NCBI RefSeq assembly: GCF_000166135.1
Contig: NC_014666.1
Span: 6,076,001 to 6,140,000 of the forward strand
DNA from: Pseudofrankia inefficax
Lineage (GTDB): Bacteria; Actinomycetota; Actinomycetes; Frankiales; Frankiaceae
Length of the DNA stretch: 64,000 bases
Direction of reading: 5' to 3'
The first letter of the stretch is position 1, and each line of letters starts with the position of its first letter. Below are positions 10,515 to 21,855 of this stretch, in pieces. Below the pieces are notes generated by a model. That model did no database searches and had not been told where the DNA came from. It saw nothing but the letters and a program-made list of their open reading frames with translations. Made by a program: the position numbers and the translations under genes.

Positions 10515-12473
10515 TCAAAAGGGGCAGGGCTCGGTCGCTCGTGGTCCGGCGGTTGGCTGGCGGCTCGGACAGAAGGGCTCGGGCCTTCGCGGTCTGGCGG
10601 TTCGCGATCCGACGGACGGCGCGCGGCCCGGACTCGCCGGACTCGCCGGGGGATCTTCGGCGTGGATGTCCTTCGGGCGATGCTGTTCCCAGGGCAGCAC
10701 AGCTTCTTCGTCGTTCGTGGTGGTGTCGGCGACGTAGGTGCGGCCGGAGGGGCTGGTCCAGCGGAAGGATCCGGGCGAGGGCTGATCGAGCCGCCAACCG
10801 CCAGCGACGTGCTTCGCCCGGTGATGGTGACGGCACAGCAAGCCCAGATTGTCGAGGGCCGTGCGGCCTCCCGCCGCGTGGGCCACGGTGTGATCGAGAT
10901 CTGCCTGAGTCGCCGGCATCCCGCACCCCGGAAACACACATCGCCCCTGCCGATGGCGGACGAGACGGGCCAGCGCCGGGGTGGGTACTCGGCGGTGTCC
11001 GAGGTCCAGGACCGTGCCCGACTCCGGATCCGTGAGAACCCTCCGCCACTGGGCGTCCGAGGCGAGCGCGCGCCCGACGTTCGCGGGAATAGGCCCATAA
11101 CCGACGAGCTCAGCCGGGTTGTCATCCAGACCCGCCAGGGTGCCGACGGGTGCGATGACCTGCAGCTCGACGGTCACGTACTCACGACGGTTACCCAGCA
11201 GCAGCGCGGCGAGGACGTCGGCGCGGCGAGCATCCAGTGGCCGGTTCTCCTCGGCCTCGCCGCCGACCCCCGTCGGCCCGGTCTGAGTGCGGCTCGCCCG
11301 AGCGAGGCTGTCGATGCGGTCGAACACGGCGCGAGCGTCCTCCGCGGCAAGAGTCGCCTGCAACAGGGCCATACCGTCGTCCAACGGCTCGATACTGACT
11401 CCCCGCCGGGCATGCGCCTCGGCGCGACGTCGAGTCAGTGCTTCAGGGGCGATCTTCGCGACGAGTCGACGGATCTTGCGCCGCCACTGTGGGGTGGACT
11501 TCAACCGGTTGCCGGCGAGCATCGTGTCCTCGACGAGGGATCGCTGCGCGTCGGACAGACCCATCGTGAGCTGCTGCAGCGCGGCCAGCCGCGGGTAGTC
11601 CAGCGTCCCGGCGGTCAATGCCGCCAGGCTCCCGGGAAGATGATGCGCGGTGTCCCAGGCCGTCGCGAGCCGTTCGGACTGCGCCCGCGGCGACTGGCCC
11701 AGCTCGGCGGCAAGCTCATCGGCTGCGAACTCCGAATACGGTTCGGCCGAGGGATCGGCCCAGTCACCAGCCGAGGGCGGGCGCAGCCGGGCCAGGTGAA
11801 CCTGAGCATGGATCATCAACCCCTGCAGCCGCGCCGTCGTACGCGCGATCTCGGATACCAACGCCAACGTGTCTGCCGGATCGGACACCGCCAGCCTGGC
11901 CAGCGCAGCATCGATCGACGCATCCACCATTCCAAGCAGGCCGTCCGATCCCGGCTGCGACGCTGCGCCCAACCCCGACCACCGAGGTGGGGGCGTGTCC
12001 GCTGTCGCCGCCTTCAGCGGCTGTCGCCCCGACGGGGATAGGCCCGACGATCGGTTTCCGAGCAAGGCCCGATTCCCAAGCAAGGCCCGAGCCCCGAGCA
12101 GCGGAGTCCCGACCGACGGCCGAGTCCTGACCGTTGAAGTCCTGGCCGGCGGAGGTCCGACCGGCGGAGTCCTCGCCGGCCGAGGCCCAACCAGAGACCG
12201 AGACTCGACCGGCGGAGTCACGGCCGGCGGCCGAGATCCAACCAAAGGCCGAGGCCCGACCGCCTGGCGGGTCCTGGCCGATGGAGTCTTCAACGAGGAC
12301 TGGGCCAATGGCGAAGCGTCCGACAAACGAGCGTTGGACGGCTGCGTGTTCAACGGAAGCCGGTCCAGCGGTCGAGCGTTCAACAACACGGTAGGGCCGC
12401 CGGCCCGCGTCGGGTTGTCAGCCCGCGCAGGACGGTCAATGCGCGCCTGGTCGTCGAAGCCCGTATCGAACAT
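10515..12473 (-). CDS. DUF222 / 13E12-type HNH endonuclease-domain protein
   Basis: A 652-residue protein. The central DUF222 region (from DASIDAALARLAVSDPADTLALV through MLAGNRLKSTPQWRRKIRRL) leads to an HNH motif: RCVFPGCGMPATQADLDHTVAH, NLGLLCRHHHRAKH. Such proteins are common, often multicopy, in actinobacteria and of unknown role. The first about 200 residues are low complexity (Pro/Arg/Thr, with RALLGN repeated). ATG 12473 (MFDTGFDDQ) is preferred because the 52 codons before it look non-coding. The C-terminal tail is also Pro/Arg-rich. Confidence 0.8.
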   Translation of the reverse strand: MFDTGFDDQARIDRPARADNPTRAGGPTVLLNARPLDRLPLNTQPSNARLSDASPLAQSSLKTPSARTRQAVGPRPLVGSRPPAVTPPVESRSLVGPRPARTPPVGPPPARTSTVRTRPSVGTPLLGARALLGNRALLGNRSSGLSPSGRQPLKAATADTPPPRWSGLGAASQPGSDGLLGMVDASIDAALARLAVSDPADTLALVSEIARTTARLQGLMIHAQVHLARLRPPSAGDWADPSAEPYSEFAADELAAELGQSPRAQSERLATAWDTAHHLPGSLAALTAGTLDYPRLAALQQLTMGLSDAQRSLVEDTMLAGNRLKSTPQWRRKIRRLVAKIAPEALTRRRAEAHARRGVSIEPLDDGMALLQATLAAEDARAVFDRIDSLARASRTQTGPTGVGGEAEENRPLDARRADVLAALLLGNRREYVTVELQVIAPVGTLAGLDDNPAELVGYGPIPANVGRALASDAQWRRVLTDPESGTVLDLGHRRVPTPALARLVRHRQGRCVFPGCGMPATQADLDHTVAHAAGGRTALDNLGLLCRHHHRAKHVAGGWRLDQPSPGSFRWTSPSGRTYVADTTTNDEEAVLPWEQHRPKDIHAEDPPASPASPGRAPSVGSRTARPRRPEPFCPSRQPTAGPRATEPCPF

Positions 12474-13031
12474 GCGCCCATAATAGTGCGCAGACGGCTC
12501 CCCGCAAGAGGCACTAAAATGCCAGCGTACAGCCTTCACGAACGTCGGGGACACAACTCCATTGCACCCTCCGGCCAAACTGGGAGGGCATTTAAACTGG
12601 CACCCTTGAAATTCACCACCCCCAGTCACACCGCGCCCTACCAGCGCCTACACACACGCGCGGCAGTGAAAGCCAAGTTGTGGGTCGCGATGCACGAGAC
12701 GGTTCAGCGGCGGCCCGGCCGGGCAATCGCACTTCAACCGATTGGCTCCGCGCAGACACCTGCGGGCAGATCGCTTCCCTTGTGCGCCGATTATCTATCA
12801 GCTACGCCACGAGCGACTTACTCCTCACCGAACCCGTCGCAGGCGATATCCCTGGCAATAATTTCCGGGGAGGGCACCGATCATCCCGGATGGCCAGGGG
12901 TACGACCGAACCGCACCCTGCGCGACCGGCGGGCGGTCCGGCAAAGATGCCTTCCGCGCCGCCATCGCGCGTCACCTCACCGTCGCTCGACATCTCTCGG
13001 CGTCTCGCGCCGTCGCCGGCCGCGCGGGCGG
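12474..13031. other. Intergenic with local low-GC patch and nested inverted repeats
   Basis: This 558-bp gap upstream of the DUF222 gene contains a lower-GC patch near 12520-12620. A 6-bp stem (12567-12572 with 12583-12588, CCCTCC/GGAGGG) sits inside a wider AAATGCC/GGCATTT pair. It may be the promoter or leader of the DUF222 gene. I found no convincing reading frame or tRNA. Confidence 0.35.
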
Positions 13032-14075
13032 TCAGGCCGGGGGGCAGGCGACATTGGCGAGCGAGAGGACAGCGCAGTAGGTGTCCCGGCCGACCTTCCA
13101 GTCCGGGTCCGCCGCGGTTCCCGCTCCGACCCGTACCGCCGTGCCGGTCCGCGGGGCGCCGCTTCCGGCGCCGGTGAAGCTGAGGGTGTACCGCACCGTG
13201 GCGTGATTGACGTCCACGAAGTCGATCTCGCCGACGACGATCCGGGACGAGCGCGCCGCGGCCGGGAAGCGCCTGATCAGCTCGGCCAGTGGGCGACGCA
13301 TCGCGGGGCCGTCCTCGACCGCGGCGAGCGCCCAGCCGGCCCGGTCCGTCGGCCCGAACCCGGCGCCGCCGGGGGCGCTGGTCGTACCCGCCGGGTCGGT
13401 GCCGGTCAGCGCGCGGTCGAAGGCCGCCCGGATCGCGGCCCGGGACGACACCGCGTCCGCGGGGAGTACCTGCCCGCCGACCTGCAGGTTGTCCGGCCTC
13501 GTGGCCAGGCCGGTCGGGCCGCCGGTCTGGGCCAGGCCGGTCGGGCCTGTGCCGGGCCGGGCGGGGCCGGGCGAGATCAGGCCGGCCGCCGGATAGGCGG
13601 TGACGATCTCGGCCGCGCCGCCTGGGTCGACGTGGACGGTGACCAGCACCGGCCGCGTGGTGTCCACGGCCGAGGGCAGTCTGAGCACACTCGTCGTCGG
13701 CACGTTGTCGTCGGTGCACACCACCAACGCCTCGGACCGGGTGGGCCCGGACCGGGAGGTGGGCGCGAGCGGGGCGGCCCGGACCTCGACCGCGTGCCGG
13801 TCGACGACCGTCAGCGCGACCGGAAGGCTCGGACAGGAGCTGCTGCCCGACAGCGCGAGCTCCAGCCGGTGGTTCGGCCGGAGAAGCGCCACCGGGCCGG
13901 CACCGGCCGGGCTCGCACCGGCCGGTCCCGACAGGCCCGCACCGGCCGGCCAGCCCTGGTAATACCGCTCGACCAGCGGATTCGTGGCCTCACCCTCGTG
14001 GCAGGCAGTCACCAGCGCCAGTGTCGTCACGATCCCGGCCGCGAGCGCCCGGCCGGCCCAGCTTCGCCCGATCAT
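13032..14075 (-). CDS. Secreted lipoprotein, possible MTB12-like C-terminal domain
   Basis: A 347-residue protein starting at ATG 14075 (MIGRSWAGRALAAG). It has a lipoprotein signal: basic start, hydrophobic stretch, then lipobox LVTAC with the cysteine about residue 25. It would be lipidated by the Lgt encoded at 43-44 kb. The middle is Gly/Pro/Ala rich. The C-terminal about 130 residues (AAIRAAFDRALTG; VDFVN-like VGEIDFVDVNHATVRY; WKVGRDTYCAVLSLANVACPP) resemble the mycobacterial low-molecular-weight antigen MTB12 domain in pattern. That match is from memory and moderate. Function is unknown. Confidence 0.65.
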   Translation of the reverse strand: MIGRSWAGRALAAGIVTTLALVTACHEGEATNPLVERYYQGWPAGAGLSGPAGASPAGAGPVALLRPNHRLELALSGSSSCPSLPVALTVVDRHAVEVRAAPLAPTSRSGPTRSEALVVCTDDNVPTTSVLRLPSAVDTTRPVLVTVHVDPGGAAEIVTAYPAAGLISPGPARPGTGPTGLAQTGGPTGLATRPDNLQVGGQVLPADAVSSRAAIRAAFDRALTGTDPAGTTSAPGGAGFGPTDRAGWALAAVEDGPAMRRPLAELIRRFPAAARSSRIVVGEIDFVDVNHATVRYTLSFTGAGSGAPRTGTAVRVGAGTAADPDWKVGRDTYCAVLSLANVACPPA

Positions 14076-14199
14076 GCCGATATTGACGTACTTCGGCCAG
14101 GTCCGGTTCGGTCGCGCCGGCACCGATCCACGATGTGAGTTGGCGCCGGTGGGGCCCGTGCCCGGTCACGGCCGGTGGGGACGTGAAATCCTGGGCCGC

Positions 14200-14796
14200 A
14201 TGGGGATCGTCTCGCCGGGGTTTCACGGTCGGCGCCGGGGCAACACCATGCTTCCGCCCGGCCAGTACGAGGAAGAGGACTTTCCGGTGCTCTCGGCCGG
14301 GCCGACGCCGCGGGTCCCGACGGACCGGTGGCAGTTCACGATCACCAGCGAGACCGGCGAGCGGTACTCGTGGAGCTGGGCCGAGTTCCAGGCGCTGCCG
14401 CAGGAGACACCGACGGTCGACATCCACTGCGTCACTCGCTGGTCGAAGTTCGCCACCACCTGGAAGGGCGTCTCACTCGACACCTTGTTCGAGGACGTCG
14501 AGACGGCCGCGGACTACGCGATGATCCACTCCTACGGCGGCTACACCACGAACCTGCCGCTGGAGGATCTGCTCGACGGCCAGGCCTGGGTGGCGCACCG
14601 GTACGACGGCGAGGACCTGGACCCCGAGCACGGTGGCCCGGCCCGGCTCCTCGTCCCGCACCTGTACTTCTGGAAGTCGGCCAAGTGGGTCCGCGGGATT
14701 CAGCTCATGCCGGAGGATTCCCCCGGTTTCTGGGAGGCGGCCGGCTATCACGACCGTGGCGACCCCTGGCGGGAGGAGCGCTACCAGGGCGACTGA
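14200..14796 (+). CDS. Sulfite-oxidase-like molybdopterin oxidoreductase
   Basis: A 198-residue single-domain molybdoenzyme of the sulfite oxidase/YedY fold. The expected molybdenum-ligating cysteine is in TVDIHCVTRWSKFATTWKGV (about residue 81). Later core blocks are DYAMIHSYGGYTTNLPLEDL and ARLLVPHLYFWKSAKWVRGI. There is no Tat signal, so it should act in the cytoplasm. ATG 14200 (MGIVSPGFHGRR) is the family-like start. The next gene encodes a flavin/NAD reductase, the usual partner of this short actinobacterial type. The substrate is not known. Confidence 0.85.
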   Translation: MGIVSPGFHGRRRGNTMLPPGQYEEEDFPVLSAGPTPRVPTDRWQFTITSETGERYSWSWAEFQALPQETPTVDIHCVTRWSKFATTWKGVSLDTLFEDVETAADYAMIHSYGGYTTNLPLEDLLDGQAWVAHRYDGEDLDPEHGGPARLLVPHLYFWKSAKWVRGIQLMPEDSPGFWEAAGYHDRGDPWREERYQGD

Positions 14797-14972
14797 TCGG
14801 CCGGCCCGGGCCGCGGGCAAAAGGAGCGTCTGAGAGCGGCGAGGCAGAGGCCCAGCCGAGAGTCACGCGCGACGGATGCAGCCGCGAACGAGAGCGACGA
14901 GCGACGGTCGCGGGTGAGAGTCGCAGGCCAGGATCGCGGGCGAGAGTCGCGGGTGAGAGGGGTGAGGCCGCG
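14797..14972 (+). repeat. Short direct repeats in the gap between molybdoenzyme and reductase
   Basis: The 176-bp gap is built from degenerate copies of a motif like TCGCGGGTGAGAG (for example around 14908-14922, 14934-14949 and 14947-14960). The last copy supplies the ribosome-binding site GAGAGGGGTGAGG of the reductase. Slippage here would change the spacing between the coupled genes. Confidence 0.5.
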
Positions 14973-15731
14973 ATGGCCGGACCGACGCGGGTCGGGGCCA
15001 GGATGGCGTGGCGGACCGGGCGGCTCGTCGCGATCGTCGACGAGACGCCGACCGCGCGCACCCTCGTCCTGGACGTGCCGGGCTGGCCGGGGCATCTGGC
15101 CGGGCAGCGGGTCGACATCCGGCTCACGGCCGAGGACGGCTACCGCGCGTCGCGCGCCTATTCGCTGGCCGCGCCCGCCGACGGTGACCGGGTCGAGGTC
15201 ACCGTCCAGCGGGTGCCCGACGGCGAGGTCTCGCCCTACCTCGTCGAGGTGTTCGCGGTCGGCGACCCGGTGGAGCTGCGCGGCCCGATCGGCGGCTGGT
15301 TCGTCTGGGACCCCGCCGGCCCGCCCGATCCCGTGCTGCTGGTCGCCGGTGGCTCCGGGGTCGTCCCGCTGATGGCCATGATCCGGGCCCGGCGCGCCGC
15401 CGCGAGCCGGGTCCCGTTCCGCCTCGTCTACTCGGTGCGCGGCCCGGAGCAGGCCTACTACGCGGCCGAGCTGCGCCGCCGTCTGCCCGCCGACGGGGGC
15501 CTCGACGTCGCGTACGTCTACACCCGGACCGCCCCGGAGGGCTGGCCGGGCCCGCCACGGCGGATCACCGCGGCCGACCTCGGCGCGGCGGGCTGGCCGG
15601 CGGACCTCGCCCCACTGTGTTTCGTCTGCGGGCCGACGGGGTTCGTCGAGTCGGTCGCCGACCTGCTCGTGGCCGGCGGCCATGACCCGTCCCGCATCCG
15701 GACCGAGCGGTTCGGGCCGACCGACCGCTAG
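14973..15731 (+). CDS. FAD/NAD(P)-binding ferredoxin-reductase-type flavoprotein
   Basis: A 252-residue reductase. The FAD domain has YRASRAYSLAAPADGD (RxYS flavin motif) and the NAD(P) domain VLLVAGGSGVVPLMAMIR, ending with LCFVCGPTGFVESV and the terminal ERFGPT. It has no Fe-S domain. ATG 14973 follows a strong purine-rich site. It most likely passes electrons between NAD(P)H and the upstream molybdoenzyme, which would act as a reductase or oxidase. The pairing is known in actinobacteria, but the direction in the cell is inference. Confidence 0.88.
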   Translation: MAGPTRVGARMAWRTGRLVAIVDETPTARTLVLDVPGWPGHLAGQRVDIRLTAEDGYRASRAYSLAAPADGDRVEVTVQRVPDGEVSPYLVEVFAVGDPVELRGPIGGWFVWDPAGPPDPVLLVAGGSGVVPLMAMIRARRAAASRVPFRLVYSVRGPEQAYYAAELRRRLPADGGLDVAYVYTRTAPEGWPGPPRRITAADLGAAGWPADLAPLCFVCGPTGFVESVADLLVAGGHDPSRIRTERFGPTDR

Positions 15732-15877
15732 CCCGGCCTCGCGCGGCGGCGAGCGGGCACCGACCCCTGTGTGGCGGACCAGACAGGGCCGATGCGCTGG
15801 TACGAGACCGTCGGGGTCGTCAGGGTGGACTGGGCGCGGGTCGCGAGGTGGCGCCGCGGTGTGGCGAGGAGGCCTGG

Positions 15878-16549
15878 ATGTCGTACGAGCTCTGGACGGC
15901 GGTCGACCACTACTTCGACGGCAAGCTGGTGGCGGCGGACCCGGCACTGGAGGAGGCGCTGAAGGCGACCGTGGCGGCCGGGATCCCGTCGATCCAGGTC
16001 TCCGCGACGCAGGGGAAGCTGCTGCATCTGCTGGCGCGGATCCGTGGAGCCAGCCGGATCCTGGAGGTCGGGACGCTGGGCGGCTACAGCACGATCTGGC
16101 TGGCCCGGGCCCTGCCGGCCGACGGGCGGCTCGTCACGCTGGAGGTCAGCCCGCGGCACGCCGCCGTCGCGACGGCCAACGTGGCGCGCGCCGGGCTCGC
16201 GGACGTCGTCGACATCCGGGTCGGCCCGGCGCTGGACACCCTGCCGAAGCTGGCGGCAGAGGCCGCCGGGCCGTTCGACCTGGTCTTCATCGACGCCGAC
16301 AAGGTCAACAACCCGGCCTACTTCCAGTGGGCCGTGAAGCTCACGAAGCCGGGCAGTGTCATCATCGTCGACAACGTCGTCCGCGAGGGCCAGGTGGCCA
16401 ACCCGGACAGCCAGGACCCGAGCGTCGTGGGCACCCGTGAGCTGCTCGACCTGATCGCCGCCGAGCCCCGGGTCAGCGCGACCGCCGTCCAGACCGTCGG
16501 CAACAAGGGCTACGACGGCTTCACCCTGGCCCTGGTCACGGGCGAATAG
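15878..16549 (+). CDS. Class I O-methyltransferase (CCoAOMT/COMT-like)
   Basis: A 223-residue SAM-dependent O-methyltransferase. The start ATG 15878 has GAGGAGG upstream. Motifs are RILEVGTLGGYSTIWLARAL (SAM motif I), VTLEVSPRHAAVA, LVFIDADKVNNPAYFQWA (metal-binding Asp in IDAD) and VIIVDNVVREG (second metal pair DN), as in divalent-metal-dependent catechol/caffeoyl-CoA methyltransferases. It converges on glyQS. Substrate unknown. Confidence 0.88.
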   Translation: MSYELWTAVDHYFDGKLVAADPALEEALKATVAAGIPSIQVSATQGKLLHLLARIRGASRILEVGTLGGYSTIWLARALPADGRLVTLEVSPRHAAVATANVARAGLADVVDIRVGPALDTLPKLAAEAAGPFDLVFIDADKVNNPAYFQWAVKLTKPGSVIIVDNVVREGQVANPDSQDPSVVGTRELLDLIAAEPRVSATAVQTVGNKGYDGFTLALVTGE

Positions 16550-16690
16550 CCCCTGCCGGCCGCGCTGGTCAGAAGACCCGGAGCAGGCGGGCCACCGCCA
16601 GGGACGCCTCGTCGCCCGTCGCCGCCGCGCCGGACCGACTGACTGCCCGGTCCCACGCCCCCAGCTCCACCGAGGTCGTCTGGGGACGGG

Positions 16691-19774
<3,084 letters not shown>

Positions 19775-19940
19775 GAGGTGGCTCCGATTTGCCCGAGGGA
19801 GAGACCGGCGGCGCCGCGCCGAGGCGACGCTGGGCGTCCCTGGCACGGCGGCGCTGACCGGCCCAGAATCCGTGACAGCGTGGTAGGCCCACTGTAGCCA
19901 CGAGAGTCACGTCCGCAGGCGAGGGCCGGGCTGCCCGGTG

Positions 19941-21389
19941 CTAGCTCCCCACCTCGACGGTGATCAGATGGTCGCCCCGCCCCTCGGCGCTCAGGTGCGG
20001 AACACCCTCGCCGGCCAGGCGCAGAATGGTTCCGTCCCGGGTTCCGGGCGCGATCCGGATCCGCCGCGTGCCGCCCTCCAGGGTGGCGACCGACGCGATC
20101 GTGCCCTTCGAGGCCTCGCGCCGCCGGAGCCGCAGCCGGGAGCGGATGTCGTCGCCCTCACGGGTGAACGTCGGGTGCGGGGTCTCGACAGCCTCGACGT
20201 AGAGGTCGCCGGGCTGACCCGCGCCAGGTCCGACCTCGCCCTCGCCGCCCAGTCGGATGCGCATACCGTTCTCGATCCCGGCCGGGATCCTGACCGTCAG
20301 GGTGCGCACGAGCGGGCGCCGCCCGGCACCCGCGCAGGTCGCGCAGGGGTTCAGGACCAGCAGCCCGGCGCCTTCGCACTGCTCGCAGAACGCATCGTCG
20401 GCGAGCAGCGCGCCGCGGCCAAGACAGGCCTCGCACGCGACCAGCCGCGGATCTCCGACCGAGCCGACCGTCGCGCAGTCCCCGCAGGGCACCGCGGTCT
20501 CCACCCGGAGGGTCTTCTCCTTCCCGAACGCGATCTCCTCGAGGGTGAGGTTCAGCGGCAGAACGGCGTCATTGCCGCGGAGCCGTTTCGGCCAGGGAGC
20601 CCGGCCGAGCGTGGGCGCGGCGGGGTCGCCGGGCGGCTTCACCCGGTGGTGGGCGTCGGCGACGAAGATCCGGTACTCCAGCTCCGCCCACATCCGCGGT
20701 GACTGGCGCACCCGGGCCTGGCGGAGGTATTCGTAGACGTGCTCGTAGAGCTCGTCCACGGCGATCTTCCCGTCGCCGTCCCGGTCCGCGTTCCCGGTGG
20801 CCAGGCCGTTGACGATGGCGGCCGTGAAGCGGGACGGCTCGGGTTCGAGGCTGCGGGCGTTGTCGCCCTCCCAGGCGTACTCCGTCCGGCTGGTGGCGGT
20901 CAGCACGGCCCGCCCGAAGCCGGAGAGCTGGCCCTGGAGGTCGACCCCGTCGTCGCCCTTCGCGCCGGCCATGAAGGCCCCGCTGAAACAGCAGTCCAGC
21001 AGCAGGACGATCGAACGGGCGCGGCACCGCCGCATCTGCTCGTGGACGAAGGCCGCCGACATCGCGGTCGAGCCGAGGAAGTTCTTGTTCGTGTTCGTCG
21101 CGGCGAAGTAGAGCTCGCCATCGTCGTTCTTCAGGCCATGGCAGGACAGGTGGACGAGGAGCAGGTCGTCACGGTTGCGGCCGTAGAAGAACTCCTCGAC
21201 GCGCTGGGCGATCTCGTACGAGCGGCCGTCGATGACCTTGGAGACGTTGAACCGGCCGATCGCCGGGTCCGCGAGCAGACGTTCGAGCTCCTGCGCGTCC
21301 CGGCTCGGCGATCGCAGCTGGGCGAGAACCGGGCTGTCGTAGCGCCCGGTCGCGATCAGCAGCGCGTCACGCGCCGGCGCGGCTGCCAT
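19941..21389 (-). CDS. Caspase-like peptidase fused to EF-hand loop and DnaJ C-terminal region
   Basis: A 482-residue protein starting at ATG 21389 (a GTG at 21410 is also in frame). Residues 1 to about 190 are a C14/metacaspase domain with the His in LVHLSCHGLK (84) and the Cys in LLLDCCFSG (134). Residues 202-213, DRDGDGKIAVDE, match a canonical EF-hand calcium loop. Residues about 275-482 are the DnaJ zinc finger (CxxC pairs at 302/305, 319/322, 335/338, 349/352) and both DnaJ substrate-binding beta domains. There is no J domain, so it cannot recruit DnaK conventionally. It overlaps the EACC1-like gene by 23 bases. Likely a signalling or abortive-infection protease; inference. Confidence 0.9.
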   Translation of the reverse strand: MAAAPARDALLIATGRYDSPVLAQLRSPSRDAQELERLLADPAIGRFNVSKVIDGRSYEIAQRVEEFFYGRNRDDLLLVHLSCHGLKNDDGELYFAATNTNKNFLGSTAMSAAFVHEQMRRCRARSIVLLLDCCFSGAFMAGAKGDDGVDLQGQLSGFGRAVLTATSRTEYAWEGDNARSLEPEPSRFTAAIVNGLATGNADRDGDGKIAVDELYEHVYEYLRQARVRQSPRMWAELEYRIFVADAHHRVKPPGDPAAPTLGRAPWPKRLRGNDAVLPLNLTLEEIAFGKEKTLRVETAVPCGDCATVGSVGDPRLVACEACLGRGALLADDAFCEQCEGAGLLVLNPCATCAGAGRRPLVRTLTVRIPAGIENGMRIRLGGEGEVGPGAGQPGDLYVEAVETPHPTFTREGDDIRSRLRLRRREASKGTIASVATLEGGTRRIRIAPGTRDGTILRLAGEGVPHLSAEGRGDHLITVEVGS

Positions 21390-21771
21390 CGGCCGGGGTC
21401 TCGCGCTCACGGATGCGGGTGACGAAGGCGTCGGCGAGCTGCCGCTGGATCTGCGGGGAGACCCCGTCCAGCTCGATCTCGTCGTCGCCGACGGTGAGAC
21501 GGACGGACCGCGCCGACCGGCTCGTCAGCCACGCCTCGACGGTGCGGACGACCGCGTCGAGCACGAGCGGGGCGGCCGTGACGACCACGGCGCCCAGCTC
21601 AGCGGCGCCGCCAGCCTTGGCGCCGGCCGGCCCGGCCGTGCCCTGCGCCGGCACGACGTCGTCGACGTCCAGCTCCAGCAGCCGTTGGCGCAGCTGAGCG
21701 GTCAGGGTCTCGCGTTCGTCGTCGTCCTCGGCGTCCACCACGATCAGGACGCGGACCGCGTTGCTGGGCAT
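21367..21771 (-). CDS. EACC1-like (effector-associated constant component) protein
   Basis: A 134-residue protein with a start preceded by AGGGGGACC. The pattern is a beta-rich N-terminus (VRVLIVVDAEDDD), an AELGAVVVTAAPLVLDAVVRTVEAWLTSR helix, then VRLTVGDDEIELDGVS. That helix-then-SVRLTV layout is what I know as EACC1, a small partner encoded next to caspases and other effectors in actinobacterial NTP-dependent conflict systems. It overlaps the caspase-DnaJ gene, so the two are coupled. A GAF regulator lies 84 bases upstream on the same strand. The family call is moderate; its role is inferred from family context. Confidence 0.7.
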   Translation of the reverse strand: MPSNAVRVLIVVDAEDDDERETLTAQLRQRLLELDVDDVVPAQGTAGPAGAKAGGAAELGAVVVTAAPLVLDAVVRTVEAWLTSRSARSVRLTVGDDEIELDGVSPQIQRQLADAFVTRIRERETPADGSRAGA

Positions 21772-21855
21772 GGTCCCCCTAGAGCCCGTTTCGGCGATCT
21801 TACCGGGATTGCCGCCGTCCCAGGGTTCGCCTTCGGGCCCTCCGCCGGATCGCCG

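Noticed and set aside
10192-11049. Frames across the gap before the DUF222 gene as a broken transposase
   Set aside because: No DDE motif, no terminal repeats, composition of a shadow frame.
12486-14138. 550-codon plus-strand open frame
   Set aside because: Antisense to the lipoprotein gene; Arg-rich and featureless.
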